A stretch of DNA of 64,000 bases from Bacteroidetes bacterium GWF2_35_48 (GCA_001769125.1 MEOG01000115.1:47133-111132); one strand, 5' to 3'. Positions 16,677 to 25,783 are shown, counted from the first letter of the stretch. Translations and numbers: made by a program. Notes: a model not told the origin generated them from the letters alone.

Positions 16677-18074
16677 ATGTTAAAAAATATATTCAAAAAA
16701 ATACCAAAAATAAAGGGAGTTCCCATATCTGATGTTAAACAATATTTCCATCAGCGCCCCTGTAGTACGCTTGAATATTTTTGCGCTGCACCGTTCAAAT
16801 CTATGCTGTTTATTCAAAACGGAGACGTTAAAGTTTGTCATTACAATCGTGGAATGTCAATTGGAAATTATCCGAAAATGTCTTTAATAGAAATATGGAA
16901 TGGTGCTGCATTAAATAGAATTCAGGATGGTATTAAATCCGGAGATTTATCACAAGGTTGTTTTGATTGCAGAAATTTTTTACTAAAAAAAAATTATGAG
17001 TCAGTTCCGGCAAGCAGATACGATTTTTTAGCGAAATTCAAGCCTGAAGAAGGATATCCGGTAATGCTCGATTTTCAGCTCACCAACACTTGTAATCTTG
17101 AATGTATTATGTGCAGCGGGGAGTACTCCAGTTCAATACGAAAAAACCGAGAAAAAGGAAAAGCTTATCATGAGCCATGGGACAATGCATTTATTGAACA
17201 ACTGAAAAATTTTATCCCTCATATTAAAGCCGCATCATTTACCGGAGGAGAGCCCTTTGCTTCCGAAATATATTTTTCTATATGGAATTTGATTAAAAAA
17301 ATTAATCCGTCTATTGATATTTTCGTATCAACAAATGCTACAATTCTAAATGATAAAATAAAAGAAATTCTCCAATCGCTTAAATTCAATTTCACAATAT
17401 CTATTGATTCTGTAGTGAAAGAAACGTATGAGACAATAAGAAAGAATGCCTGTTTTGAAACAACAATGCAAAATATTTCATGGATAGAAAATTATTGCAA
17501 AACGAATAATCGTTCTTTTTCCATTAAAGCTTGTATAATAAAAAATAACTTTCAGGAAATACCGGAATTTATAAATTTCTGGAATGATAAAAATTGCGTT
17601 GTATACCCGAAATTAGTATGGTTTCCACCTTATCTCAGCATTCGCAAATTATCTCAGGATGAATTAAAATATATTTCCAATTATTATGAAAATTTCAAAT
17701 TCTCTGAAAACACAAATATTCAAAAAGGGAATATTCGCTTTTTCAAAGGCATTTGTTCACAAATAAATGAATGGACTGGTGAAAACAGAGAGTCTCCTAA
17801 AAATAAACTTACGTTTTTTTCGACAAAGGAGCTAAAAGAGATGCTGATAAAAAACATTTCAGATTATATTAATTCTCATGATGAAATAAAAGAGAAAGAG
17901 CTTTTTTATAAAAAAGAAATAGAGGAAATAATTTGCTGTGAAAAAGATGAAGTTAATTTAAAAAATGCCTTGTTAAATTTTATTAATATTTCTCCTTCTT
18001 CTATAATTGCAGAGATAGATAGAAATACACCGGAAAAATTAAAAGAACGTTTTAAAGCAGCGGGGAAAGAATAG
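16677..18074 (+). CDS. Radical SAM protein with N-terminal SPASM-like cysteine cluster, paralogue 1
   Basis: 465 residues in three parts. Residues 30-100 hold Cys36, Cys54, Cys95 and Cys98 in a pattern (CAAPFKSMLFIQNGDVKVC ... EIWNG ... GCFDC) that looks like a SPASM/twitch auxiliary-cluster domain placed before the core. The radical SAM core then has CxxxCxxC at Cys139, Cys143, Cys146 (CNLECIMC), TGGEPF and STNATILND. The last 120 residues are a charged helical tail. SPASM domains normally follow the core, so the order is reversed. It is one of three paralogues in the operon and begins one base after asnB. Substrate unknown. Confidence 0.88.
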   Translation: MLKNIFKKIPKIKGVPISDVKQYFHQRPCSTLEYFCAAPFKSMLFIQNGDVKVCHYNRGMSIGNYPKMSLIEIWNGAALNRIQDGIKSGDLSQGCFDCRNFLLKKNYESVPASRYDFLAKFKPEEGYPVMLDFQLTNTCNLECIMCSGEYSSSIRKNREKGKAYHEPWDNAFIEQLKNFIPHIKAASFTGGEPFASEIYFSIWNLIKKINPSIDIFVSTNATILNDKIKEILQSLKFNFTISIDSVVKETYETIRKNACFETTMQNISWIENYCKTNNRSFSIKACIIKNNFQEIPEFINFWNDKNCVVYPKLVWFPPYLSIRKLSQDELKYISNYYENFKFSENTNIQKGNIRFFKGICSQINEWTGENRESPKNKLTFFSTKELKEMLIKNISDYINSHDEIKEKELFYKKEIEEIICCEKDEVNLKNALLNFINISPSSIIAEIDRNTPEKLKERFKAAGKE

Positions 18075-18077
18075 CTT

Positions 18078-19427
18078 ATGTTTTTTAAAAAAAAATATCC
18101 CGAATGGTTTTCTGAAATCAACAGGATTCGTCCTTCCCGGGCGAAGGAAACAGGATGTTTTGCACCTCAAAGCAACATGTATTTCAGAATTGACGGAAGT
18201 GTTACATCTTGTTGCCATAACTGGTCATATAAAATTGGGCACTACCCATCGCAAAATATAAAAGATATATGGCAATCCGACCAAAAAAAAATCTTGCAAA
18301 AATCTTTAGACTCTTTTGATTTTTCATTAGGATGTTACCGTTGTTTCATGAGTATAAAAAGTAGAAATATTTCCGGAACAGGACTTCTTGACTTTGATCG
18401 TTTCAAAAACAAAACAGCCTTTCCCATGTGCATTGAATTTGAACTGGAATCAGATTGTAACCTGCAATGTATAATGTGTACACGCAATATACATGAATTA
18501 AAAAAAACAAAAAAAATGCAGGAAAATAATTTAACTGAAATTTATGACACAAAGTTTATTAATGAATTAAAAGAATTTATTCCTTTTTTGAAAGAAGCAA
18601 AATTTTACGGCGGAGAGCCTTTTTATATTGAATCATATTATAAAATATGGGAATTAATTCTTGCCATAAACCCTGCATGTGAAATAAGCATGCAAACAAA
18701 CGGTACAATTCTTAATGACAGAATAAAAGAAATATTATCAAAAGGTAGATTTAATATTGGAATTTCAATTGACTCAATAAAATCTGATACTTATGAATTT
18801 ATCCGCAAAGGTGCCGGGTTTGAAAAAGTAATAGAAAATCTGTTGTTTTTTCAAAATTACTGCAAAAGTAAAAAAACCTATTTTGGGATTAGTATTTGCC
18901 CAATTAAAAAAAACATGTATGAAATTCCTGAAATTATAAACTATTTTGAAAAGCTTAATATCCCTGTTTTTCTTAACACGGTACTACTCCCTCCGGCACA
19001 TGCATTGTGGACTTTATCTGCAAATGAAATTGAGAAATATCATTCCTTTCTGAAAGAATCCTATGAATTGGAAGAGGTGAATTTTACTCCTGAAACAAAA
19101 AAAGTTTATCTGAGTTTTATTCAACTCATTCATGCCTGGCAAAAAAAAGCTCTTATTAATGAAAAAGAGAAAGAGTCTCTTTTTATACTGGCAGAAAACG
19201 TAATTAAAGTTAAAATAAAAGAAAAAATATTACAAGCCGGTAATAAAACGAATAAAGAAATTAAAATTGAAACTATCAATAGTTTTATTCATGAGCTTTT
19301 GAATAATATTCCAATATCTTTGCATAAAAAAGCTTTGATAAATTTATTTCTTTTAGATGACAGACTTATTATTGAAATTATATCTGAAGAAGAAAAATAT
19401 GTTGCTGATTTTATTTCACAATATTAA
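18078..19427 (+). CDS. Radical SAM protein with N-terminal SPASM-like cysteine cluster, paralogue 2
   Basis: 449 residues with the same three-part plan as paralogue 1. N-terminal cysteines Cys27, Cys45/46, Cys86 and Cys89 (GCFAPQSNMYF, DGSVTSCCHNW, GCYRC); radical SAM CxxxCxxC at Cys127, Cys131, Cys134 (CNLQCIMC); GGE motif FYGGEPF; QTNGTILND. The C-terminal helical tail ends with ALINLFLLDDRLIIEI, which matches the tail of paralogue 3. It begins 3 bp after paralogue 1 and its 3' end overlaps the start of the transglutaminase-like gene. Probably acts with the other two on related substrates or as sequential steps. Confidence 0.88.
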   Translation: MFFKKKYPEWFSEINRIRPSRAKETGCFAPQSNMYFRIDGSVTSCCHNWSYKIGHYPSQNIKDIWQSDQKKILQKSLDSFDFSLGCYRCFMSIKSRNISGTGLLDFDRFKNKTAFPMCIEFELESDCNLQCIMCTRNIHELKKTKKMQENNLTEIYDTKFINELKEFIPFLKEAKFYGGEPFYIESYYKIWELILAINPACEISMQTNGTILNDRIKEILSKGRFNIGISIDSIKSDTYEFIRKGAGFEKVIENLLFFQNYCKSKKTYFGISICPIKKNMYEIPEIINYFEKLNIPVFLNTVLLPPAHALWTLSANEIEKYHSFLKESYELEEVNFTPETKKVYLSFIQLIHAWQKKALINEKEKESLFILAENVIKVKIKEKILQAGNKTNKEIKIETINSFIHELLNNIPISLHKKALINLFLLDDRLIIEIISEEEKYVADFISQY

Positions 19428-20892
19428 AACTGGTGTATATTTTACCGCTATTTTATTAATGTTTTCCGTGTATTCTTTTTCACAGCAATACAGTAGTAAA
19501 ATACAAAATAAATCAATCAATTTATCCCTGACAAACCCGGGTAAAAGTATTATTTGTATAAAAAATACTGGAGATAAGCCCTGTATGTTTAATTTAAAAC
19601 TGAATAACCAGTTCTATGAAAGCAGCGAAGATGTTCTGAAAAAAATTAAGTCCCGCGAAATAGAAGGAGGGAAAAAGCCGGAGCATTACAGAGCATGGTG
19701 GTATATAAAATCTTTAAGCTATCCTTTTGAGGGAATATCAGATAATGTGTGGCCGTGTTCAATTAATCTAATGCTTAATTCTTTAGGATTTGGTAATAGC
19801 CAGCAATTAACACATACACTAAATTTAATTTGGAATAAAACTAATTTTATCTCACAGATGTCAACAATGCATCATTACTATTATCCTGAAGTTTTTATTG
19901 AAAACAGATGGGAGTTATATGATGTATTTAATGGATTATATTTTTTAAATTCTGGAAATAAAACAGCAGGATTAAACGAAATATCCAATGACAGTAGTAT
20001 AACTAAAAATTATGTATTGCATAAAACAACAGGTCTAAATTGTAATAAAATTAATGAACAAATTAATTTTCACTATAAGAATAAAAAAACAGAGGCAACA
20101 CTTCCTCAAGCAATTCATGAAATTGCGGACAGTATGATTTTCTATTTACCAAAAGGAGGAAAAATTGAATTTCCTGCAATTTTTGATTCTGACGTAAAAA
20201 CTTACAATCATACTCCTGTTCCATATTTTGCGCAATTGAAACTTACATTACCTGAAGGCTGGGGCGGTTTTTTAAACTATCCATTTATTGTTCATTCTAT
20301 AAAAGGGAAAGGAATTGTTGAGATTAATAAAAAAGAATTCAGAATAGGTTCGCCAGAAATAGCACAAGAAATACAAACCTATGAATCATTTATCAATACT
20401 ATAAAAATAATAAAATCAGAAAAGGATGTTGAAATTATATATCTAATAAATCCTCTGAATACGAAGCTGCAATTTGAGAACATATTAAAATTCGAAGGTT
20501 ATCATATAGACCGTTTAGATATAACTTTCCCTGAAATTCACGATTCACTTACCATTGAAGACAAACTGTATAATCAAAAGTTTTTTTATCATACAGACAG
20601 AATTAAATTGTTTCAAGAAAAAGAATCAATCGAACATCCAGAATTTAAAAGTATTGAAGACCTGATTAACTTTTCAGAAATTTATTTCAATCAAATTGGG
20701 AAAACAGAAAGAGGTAGTAGTTTTATTAAAGGATTAAAAGATCTTAACAAAAAAATTCCAGCAGAAAATAAAAAGTCAGATATAATAATTTGTTTACTGA
20801 ATTTACCTTTCAATATGATTTTATTTGATTTTGAGAACAACGAACCTGATAAAATTTTAAGCAAAATACAAGCAATTGGAAACATGTGGTAA
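19399..20892 (+). CDS. Secreted transglutaminase-like protein
   Basis: About 497 residues from the ATG at 19399; an upstream in-frame ATG at 19357 would put 14 charged residues before the signal peptide. The signal peptide (TGVYFTAILLMFSVYSFSQ) indicates export. A transglutaminase-core-like triad can be seen: Cys120 in DNVWPCSINLMLNSLG, His158/159 in MHHYYYPEVF, and Asp175 in RWELYDVFNG, in the usual order with a tryptophan seven residues upstream of Asp. Such folds make or cut amide bonds. The C-terminal 300 residues are not recognised. It overlaps paralogue 2 by 29 bp and the next gene by 17 bp. The family assignment is mine from motif spacing only. Confidence 0.65.
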   Translation: MLLILFHNIKTGVYFTAILLMFSVYSFSQQYSSKIQNKSINLSLTNPGKSIICIKNTGDKPCMFNLKLNNQFYESSEDVLKKIKSREIEGGKKPEHYRAWWYIKSLSYPFEGISDNVWPCSINLMLNSLGFGNSQQLTHTLNLIWNKTNFISQMSTMHHYYYPEVFIENRWELYDVFNGLYFLNSGNKTAGLNEISNDSSITKNYVLHKTTGLNCNKINEQINFHYKNKKTEATLPQAIHEIADSMIFYLPKGGKIEFPAIFDSDVKTYNHTPVPYFAQLKLTLPEGWGGFLNYPFIVHSIKGKGIVEINKKEFRIGSPEIAQEIQTYESFINTIKIIKSEKDVEIIYLINPLNTKLQFENILKFEGYHIDRLDITFPEIHDSLTIEDKLYNQKFFYHTDRIKLFQEKESIEHPEFKSIEDLINFSEIYFNQIGKTERGSSFIKGLKDLNKKIPAENKKSDIIICLLNLPFNMILFDFENNEPDKILSKIQAIGNMW

Positions 20893-22108
20893 ACATAAAA
20901 ATGACAATGCTTTTGTTTATGTTGTTTGCGGTGCGGACGAGCACATCAATGCATTAAACTATTCTATTGTTTGTATAAAAAAATATTCTTTGTTTCCTAT
21001 CATTGTTATCACGGATAGTAAAAGAAATTCCAAAAAAATTGAACACGATAACATTATTGACATCCCTACTCCCGAAAACTATTCTCATCATGCAGCAAGT
21101 ATTTTTCTAAAAACCGGTCTGCATAAATTTTTACCACCCGGGAAAACTTATTGCTATCTCGATAGTGATGTGATTGCTCTTTCAGAAGAAGTAAATTCAA
21201 TTTTTGATTTTAAGCCTGAACCAATTTTATTTGCTTCCGATCATTGTACAATGCAAAGGTTCAGTCCCTATGCTGTTAATTGCGGTTGCGCCGAGAAAAC
21301 AAAAGAAGAAATCACGCAACTTGAATCAGAAATAAAAAAACACAACCCCTTTTTTCATTCAGAAAAACTTCAGGAAAATAATTATTTCCGGGAGTTTCAC
21401 AGAATTGCAATTTCAATAAGAAATAATCCTATAAAAGGATTACGTTTAGCAATCAGATTTCTATGTTTTTTATATTTCACGCATAAAAAATATTTTCGTT
21501 TAAATCAAAATATCCGATACAATAGAAAGAATAAAACCTGGATTGATAATAAAGATAATGCTATTCTTTTCCATGTTTTGAATTACTATAAAAAAATTGA
21601 AAAAGAAAGCCCATTCAGATTTCGATTTCTCAAAATGTCTTGGGTCAATAAATCAGGGAAAAATGTTTATAATTGTAGCTGCGAGCATCTTTCAGAAGCT
21701 ATAAAAAATAAATTTAATGTACATATTACAGATAATAATTGGCAGCACTGGAACGGAGGCGTTTTTCTTTTTTCAGATATTTCGCACAATTTTCTCGAAA
21801 CATGGCATCAATGGACATTGCAAGCATTTGAAGACCCCTACTGGAAAACAAGAGATCAGGGGACATTAATTGCTACTGTATGGAAATTTAAGCTGAATAA
21901 AAAACAGAGATTGCAGAAAAAATTTAATTTTATTGCTGATTACTATAATCCAGAAAATACTTATTGCGAAGGCAAAGGATTTACATACGATAATTTCAGA
22001 ACTGCTTTTAATCCCTGTTTCATTCATGTATATCATCAATTCGGAAATAAAAACTGGGAAATCTGGAATGCAATTGAAAATATAACCGGAATTCCATACC
22101 ATGAGTAG
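20876..22108 (+). CDS. Putative nucleotide-sugar glycosyltransferase (GT-A fold, GT8-like)
   Basis: 410 residues. The N-terminal Rossmann half (FVYVVCGADEHINALNYSIVCIKKYS, PIIVITDSK) and the DXD-type motif YLDSDVIAL are those of GT-A enzymes that take the sugar donor with a metal ion. The second half has NGGVFLFSDISHNFLETWHQW and TRDQGTLIATVWKF, which look like acceptor-side motifs of GT8-like proteins. No signal peptide or membrane segment is evident. The start is TTG at 20876, inside the 3' end of the transglutaminase-like gene; no in-frame ATG lies near. It overlaps paralogue 3 by 8 bp. Confidence 0.7.
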   Translation: METCGKHKNDNAFVYVVCGADEHINALNYSIVCIKKYSLFPIIVITDSKRNSKKIEHDNIIDIPTPENYSHHAASIFLKTGLHKFLPPGKTYCYLDSDVIALSEEVNSIFDFKPEPILFASDHCTMQRFSPYAVNCGCAEKTKEEITQLESEIKKHNPFFHSEKLQENNYFREFHRIAISIRNNPIKGLRLAIRFLCFLYFTHKKYFRLNQNIRYNRKNKTWIDNKDNAILFHVLNYYKKIEKESPFRFRFLKMSWVNKSGKNVYNCSCEHLSEAIKNKFNVHITDNNWQHWNGGVFLFSDISHNFLETWHQWTLQAFEDPYWKTRDQGTLIATVWKFKLNKKQRLQKKFNFIADYYNPENTYCEGKGFTYDNFRTAFNPCFIHVYHQFGNKNWEIWNAIENITGIPYHE

Positions 22109-23543
22109 TAGATCCTTTGATATCATAAGGGCTATAAGCCTAAAAGGAATTAAAAAAATTAATTTCTTTTACATTTCGCTGTTCAAAAAACATAAATTCC
22201 CAAATCAGGATAAACAAATTTTATCTGAATATTATTTATCGCGGGAAATTATTTTTCCAGATTTTTTATGTCAGGCTCCTTTCAATAATATGTATTTTGC
22301 TTCTGACGGAAACGTTTCGGCTTGTTGTTACAACCGTTCGCTAAACTATGGAAATATTTATGAGCAAAGCCTCTCTGAAATATGGAACGGAAAAAAAAGA
22401 AAACAACTCGCTGAAAGCATTCTCAAATATAATCTCTCTGATGGATGTCAGGCTTGTCAAAATGCTATTCAGGAGAAATCATTTTCGATTGTTCTTGCGC
22501 GCGATCATGACTATTCTCCTATATTTAAAGATTACCCTTCTTCTATCGAATTTGAATTGAGTAATCAGTGCAATCTGCAATGTATTATGTGTAATGAGCA
22601 GTTGTCTTCAAAACATGCCGATTCTCTTGTCCAGCAAATTAATTCAAATGAAAAATTCTTGGATGAATTGATTCCTTATTTGCAAAAATTAAAAAGAGCA
22701 AAATTTCTTGGAGGAGAACCTTTTCTTATTCCTATATACTATCAGATATGGCAAAAACTAGTTCAGATTAATCCCTCATGTAATATTATAATTCAAACAA
22801 ACGGAACAATCCTGAACGATGAAATAAAAACCCTGCTAGAAAAAGGTAAATATCATATAGGAATTTCATTGGATTCTTTAAATAAAGATAATTATGAGAA
22901 AATAAGAAAGGGAGCAAATTTTGATAAAGTAATGCAAAACCTTCATTTTTTTAATAGTTATTGCAAATTAAATAATACCGTATTCAGTATTGCATGCTGC
23001 CCAATGCAACAAAACTGGAAAGAACTTCCGGATATTATTTCTTTTTGCAATAAGTATAACATTGCTCTTTTGTTTAACAGGGTTACACAACCCAAAAATG
23101 CATCATTAATGTATTTACATTCTTCTGAATTGCAGAAAATATATGATGATTTATCAAAGCATAAATTTTATGGAAAATCGTATTGCGCATACAGAAATAA
23201 AATTCAATACGAAAGCCTGTTGGAAGAAATAAAATCATGGCAAAAAAAAGCAAAAAAAAAAGAAGAACGCTCTCATCAATTAGCGACTCTTGATATTGCT
23301 GTTCTTGAACAAATGATTATTGAAGAATTAATTGCCAATAAAGAAATTGACAGCGAGGAGAAAAAAGAAAGAATATCAAATAAAATTAAATTTATTATTA
23401 ATCATTTCTCTAAAAGAAACGAATACAAAACATTTCTAATAAATATATATTTATTCTCTAAAGAATATTTAATCCGGGCACTTCTTGACCGAAATGAAAC
23501 GGATATTTTGAAAAAAGCAGAACAAATTTTTTATCCTGACTAA
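22101..23543 (+). CDS. Radical SAM protein with N-terminal SPASM-like cysteine cluster, paralogue 3
   Basis: 480 residues. N-terminal cysteines Cys57, Cys75/76, Cys116 and Cys119 (CQAPFNNMYFASDGNVSACC, SEIWNG, GCQAC) precede the core CxxxCxxC at Cys157, Cys161, Cys164 (CNLQCIMC), then FLGGEPF and QTNGTILND. The helical tail after about residue 370 resembles that of paralogue 2. The first 50 residues are basic and hydrophobic and unlike the other paralogues. It is separated from paralogue 2 by the transglutaminase-like and GT genes but is in the same overlapping operon. Confidence 0.88.
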   Translation: MSSRSFDIIRAISLKGIKKINFFYISLFKKHKFPNQDKQILSEYYLSREIIFPDFLCQAPFNNMYFASDGNVSACCYNRSLNYGNIYEQSLSEIWNGKKRKQLAESILKYNLSDGCQACQNAIQEKSFSIVLARDHDYSPIFKDYPSSIEFELSNQCNLQCIMCNEQLSSKHADSLVQQINSNEKFLDELIPYLQKLKRAKFLGGEPFLIPIYYQIWQKLVQINPSCNIIIQTNGTILNDEIKTLLEKGKYHIGISLDSLNKDNYEKIRKGANFDKVMQNLHFFNSYCKLNNTVFSIACCPMQQNWKELPDIISFCNKYNIALLFNRVTQPKNASLMYLHSSELQKIYDDLSKHKFYGKSYCAYRNKIQYESLLEEIKSWQKKAKKKEERSHQLATLDIAVLEQMIIEELIANKEIDSEEKKERISNKIKFIINHFSKRNEYKTFLINIYLFSKEYLIRALLDRNETDILKKAEQIFYPD

Positions 23544-23556
23544 ATTGAAGCATAAA

Positions 23557-24381
23557 ATGAATAATATCATTCACAGCCTCTGGATAGGTCAACACTTCAG
23601 CAATATTGAGCTGCTGACGCTTTGTTCTTTTATTGCGCACGGGCATGATTTCCATTTGTGGGTGTATGAAAAAATTTTAACTCCTCTCCCACCCGCTGTT
23701 GTTCTTCGTGATGCCAATGAAATAATTCCTGCTGATAAAATTTTTCGTTATAAATACAAAAATCAGTTCGGGCATGGCAAGGGCAGTCTGGGAGGATTTT
23801 CTGATATTTTCAGATATAAACTTTTATACGAACATGGCGGCTGGTGGGCCGATATGGATGTAACCTGCATTAAGCCTTTCGATTTTGCAGCAGCTTATGT
23901 TTTCAGAACACATCAGAGTTTAAAAGTTGTGGGAAACATTATGAAATGTCCGCCTAAAAGCGAGTTGATGAAACTTTGTTATGAAAAAGCAATTCAAACA
24001 ATTGATGAAGAAAATAAAGACTGGCACAAACCCATTCAGATTCTTAATGACTATATTTCTGAACTCAATCTGGAAAAATATATTATTGAAATGTCAAACC
24101 CAGACTCGTGGAGAATGATACGAAAACTGTTGAATACAGACTTTTTTCCTCCCGAAAAATGGAATGCCATTCATTGGGTTAATGAAGAGTGGAGACGAAA
24201 TGGACTGGATAAAAATTATTATTTGAATAATTCTTATCTCGGAAAATTAATGCAAAAATATAGAATAGAAAAAAACAACAAAAATGCGCTGCAAGTTTTT
24301 TCTGAAAAAATAAAACTATCGTATCCTTATGCGGCATGTAAATACGTTGCATGCAACGTATCTACATACATAACACATTAA
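23557..24381 (+). CDS. GT32-like glycosyltransferase (OCH1/capsular-polysaccharide type)
   Basis: Short glycosyltransferase of 274 residues with the GT32-type DXD segment FSDIFRYKLLYEHGGWWADMDVTC, in which the D-x-D binds the metal and nucleotide-sugar. IIHSLWIGQ at the N-terminus is the usual first strand of the family. I use the ATG at 23557; a TTG four codons upstream is possible. It is last in the operon, 13 bp after paralogue 3. The 3' end is peculiar: the 20-bp palindrome atacgttgcatgcaacgtat (24342-24361) lies inside the coding region and supplies the last residues, so the C-terminus was probably extended by a repeat. Confidence 0.82.
   Translation: MNNIIHSLWIGQHFSNIELLTLCSFIAHGHDFHLWVYEKILTPLPPAVVLRDANEIIPADKIFRYKYKNQFGHGKGSLGGFSDIFRYKLLYEHGGWWADMDVTCIKPFDFAAAYVFRTHQSLKVVGNIMKCPPKSELMKLCYEKAIQTIDEENKDWHKPIQILNDYISELNLEKYIIEMSNPDSWRMIRKLLNTDFFPPEKWNAIHWVNEEWRRNGLDKNYYLNNSYLGKLMQKYRIEKNNKNALQVFSEKIKLSYPYAACKYVACNVSTYITH
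24342..24361. repeat. Perfect 20-bp palindrome inside the 3' end of a gene
   Basis: The sequence atacgttgcatgcaacgtat reads identically on both strands. It belongs to the same family as the palindromes at 25585-25636 and 25714-25765 (cores built on acgttgca/tgcaacgt). As the end of a convergent gene pair it may also act as a bidirectional hairpin. Confidence 0.8.
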
Positions 24382-24386
24382 CATGC

Positions 24387-25529
24387 CTACAATCCCAACA
24401 ATACCTCCTCATACCTTTTAACAATGGAATGCCAACTGTATTTGTTCTTTTTTTCTTCACGAATTTCATCCGGAACTTTATAACCGACAACAAACTTTTC
24501 ATTATAAAAACGTAAAATTTTCAGAGCTAAAGAGCGGTAGTCTCTCATCTCTACAAGCTCTCCGTTTACCTGATCCTGTATTAAAGCAGGATTTTCGCTA
24601 ACGGGTGTTGTAATTACATATTGTCCGCATGCAAGCGATTCCATAACAGAAATAGACATTCCCTCTTCTAATGATGGCGCTACTTTTAAACTGGATGTTT
24701 GATGTTCTTCCAACAATTGTTCTTTTGGCAACCAACCTGAAAAAGATACTTTATTATGTAAATTATTTCTGTTGACATAATATTGCATTTTCTTCTTCAA
24801 GGGGCCATCTCCAATAATAAGAACCGAAAAATCATCCGTTACAGAATACAGAAGTTTTATGGCTTTCAGAAATGTGAAAGGATCTTTTTGCTTCACTAGT
24901 CTCCCTGAAAATATAATACGGAAACGAGATGATTTTTTTTCGTGATCGGGCATAAATACATTAAAATCGCCACCATTCGGAATGACAACATTTTTATATT
25001 TGTATTTGCCCATAAACTTGTCGGCATTAATCTTCATGGGCTCTGACTGCACAAATAGCCTTTCTGCATTCGTGCATATTCTCTTTATCCATCTATACGT
25101 AAACAAATGATAAGGTAACATTTGTTCCGGAAAAAACCAGGGAATATCATGACCATGTGAGATGACAACATAAGGAATATTGAAATTCTTTTTTACAAAA
25201 AATGCAATATCCCCACCCGGTAAAGAAAAATTTGCAAAACACAAATCAAAACTATTATTACGACAATATTCTGTCAAGAATAATTTGCTTTCTTTAGAAA
25301 AGGAAAGCATTTCAAAAATATTCGATTTAAAAATATTTTTCCTTTTACATTTCAAACGAATTATCTTTACGTTCTCTTGCTCCTCTGTTTCCTTTTCACC
25401 CTCATACCATGTTGTAAGAACTGTCATCTGATGCCCGAGCGCAGCCAGTCCGTCTGTAATATATTTTGATATCACACCCGCGCCCGCTCCCAATGGAGGA
25501 TATTCGTAATTAAGCATCAGAATCTTCAT
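24387..25529 (-). CDS. GT4-family glycosyltransferase
   Basis: GT-B fold retaining glycosyltransferase of 380 residues. N-terminal MKILMLNYEYPPLGAGAGVISKY is the typical acceptor-side glycine loop; FSGRLVKQKDPFTFLKA and GDGPLKKKM start the donor domain; and EEGMSISVMESLACG is the E-x7-E motif that binds the nucleotide-sugar. No membrane segments, so a cytoplasmic enzyme that works on a membrane-bound acceptor. It is convergent with the operon at 11.4-24.4 kb with 5 bp between the stops. Probably adds a hexose to a surface glycan; donor unknown. Confidence 0.88.
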   Translation of the reverse strand: MKILMLNYEYPPLGAGAGVISKYITDGLAALGHQMTVLTTWYEGEKETEEQENVKIIRLKCKRKNIFKSNIFEMLSFSKESKLFLTEYCRNNSFDLCFANFSLPGGDIAFFVKKNFNIPYVVISHGHDIPWFFPEQMLPYHLFTYRWIKRICTNAERLFVQSEPMKINADKFMGKYKYKNVVIPNGGDFNVFMPDHEKKSSRFRIIFSGRLVKQKDPFTFLKAIKLLYSVTDDFSVLIIGDGPLKKKMQYYVNRNNLHNKVSFSGWLPKEQLLEEHQTSSLKVAPSLEEGMSISVMESLACGQYVITTPVSENPALIQDQVNGELVEMRDYRSLALKILRFYNEKFVVGYKVPDEIREEKKNKYSWHSIVKRYEEVLLGL

Positions 25530-25584
25530 AATTCAAACTTACACAAAAATTCTATATATAGCTCATATACATAAAAAATATTTA

Positions 25585-25636
25585 CATTGTTCAGACGTTG
25601 CAATGTAATGTCTCTTACTCCAATCTCTACTCAAAT
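25585..25636. repeat. 52-bp repeat with degenerate palindrome, copy 1
   Basis: Aligns without gaps to 25714-25765 (shared ends cattgttcagacgttgca and ctcaaat). Its palindromic core agacgttgca/tgtaatgtct has decayed on one arm. Confidence 0.75.
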
Positions 25637-25713
25637 AGAATCATCATCAAACCTGCCAACCAAGCTCTGTATAGCAATGCTCTGCTTTATCAAATAATCT
25701 TCAAATCCATAAT

Positions 25714-25765
25714 CATTGTTCAGACGTTGCATTGCAACGTCTCTTTCTCCTATCCCCACTCAAAT
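25714..25765. repeat. 52-bp repeat with intact palindrome, copy 2
   Basis: Contains the perfect inverted repeat agacgttgca-t-tgcaacgtct at 25722-25742. Shares 5' and 3' ends with copy 1, 129 bp upstream. Confidence 0.8.
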
Positions 25766-25783
25766 TATTCAATCTTCAAATTA

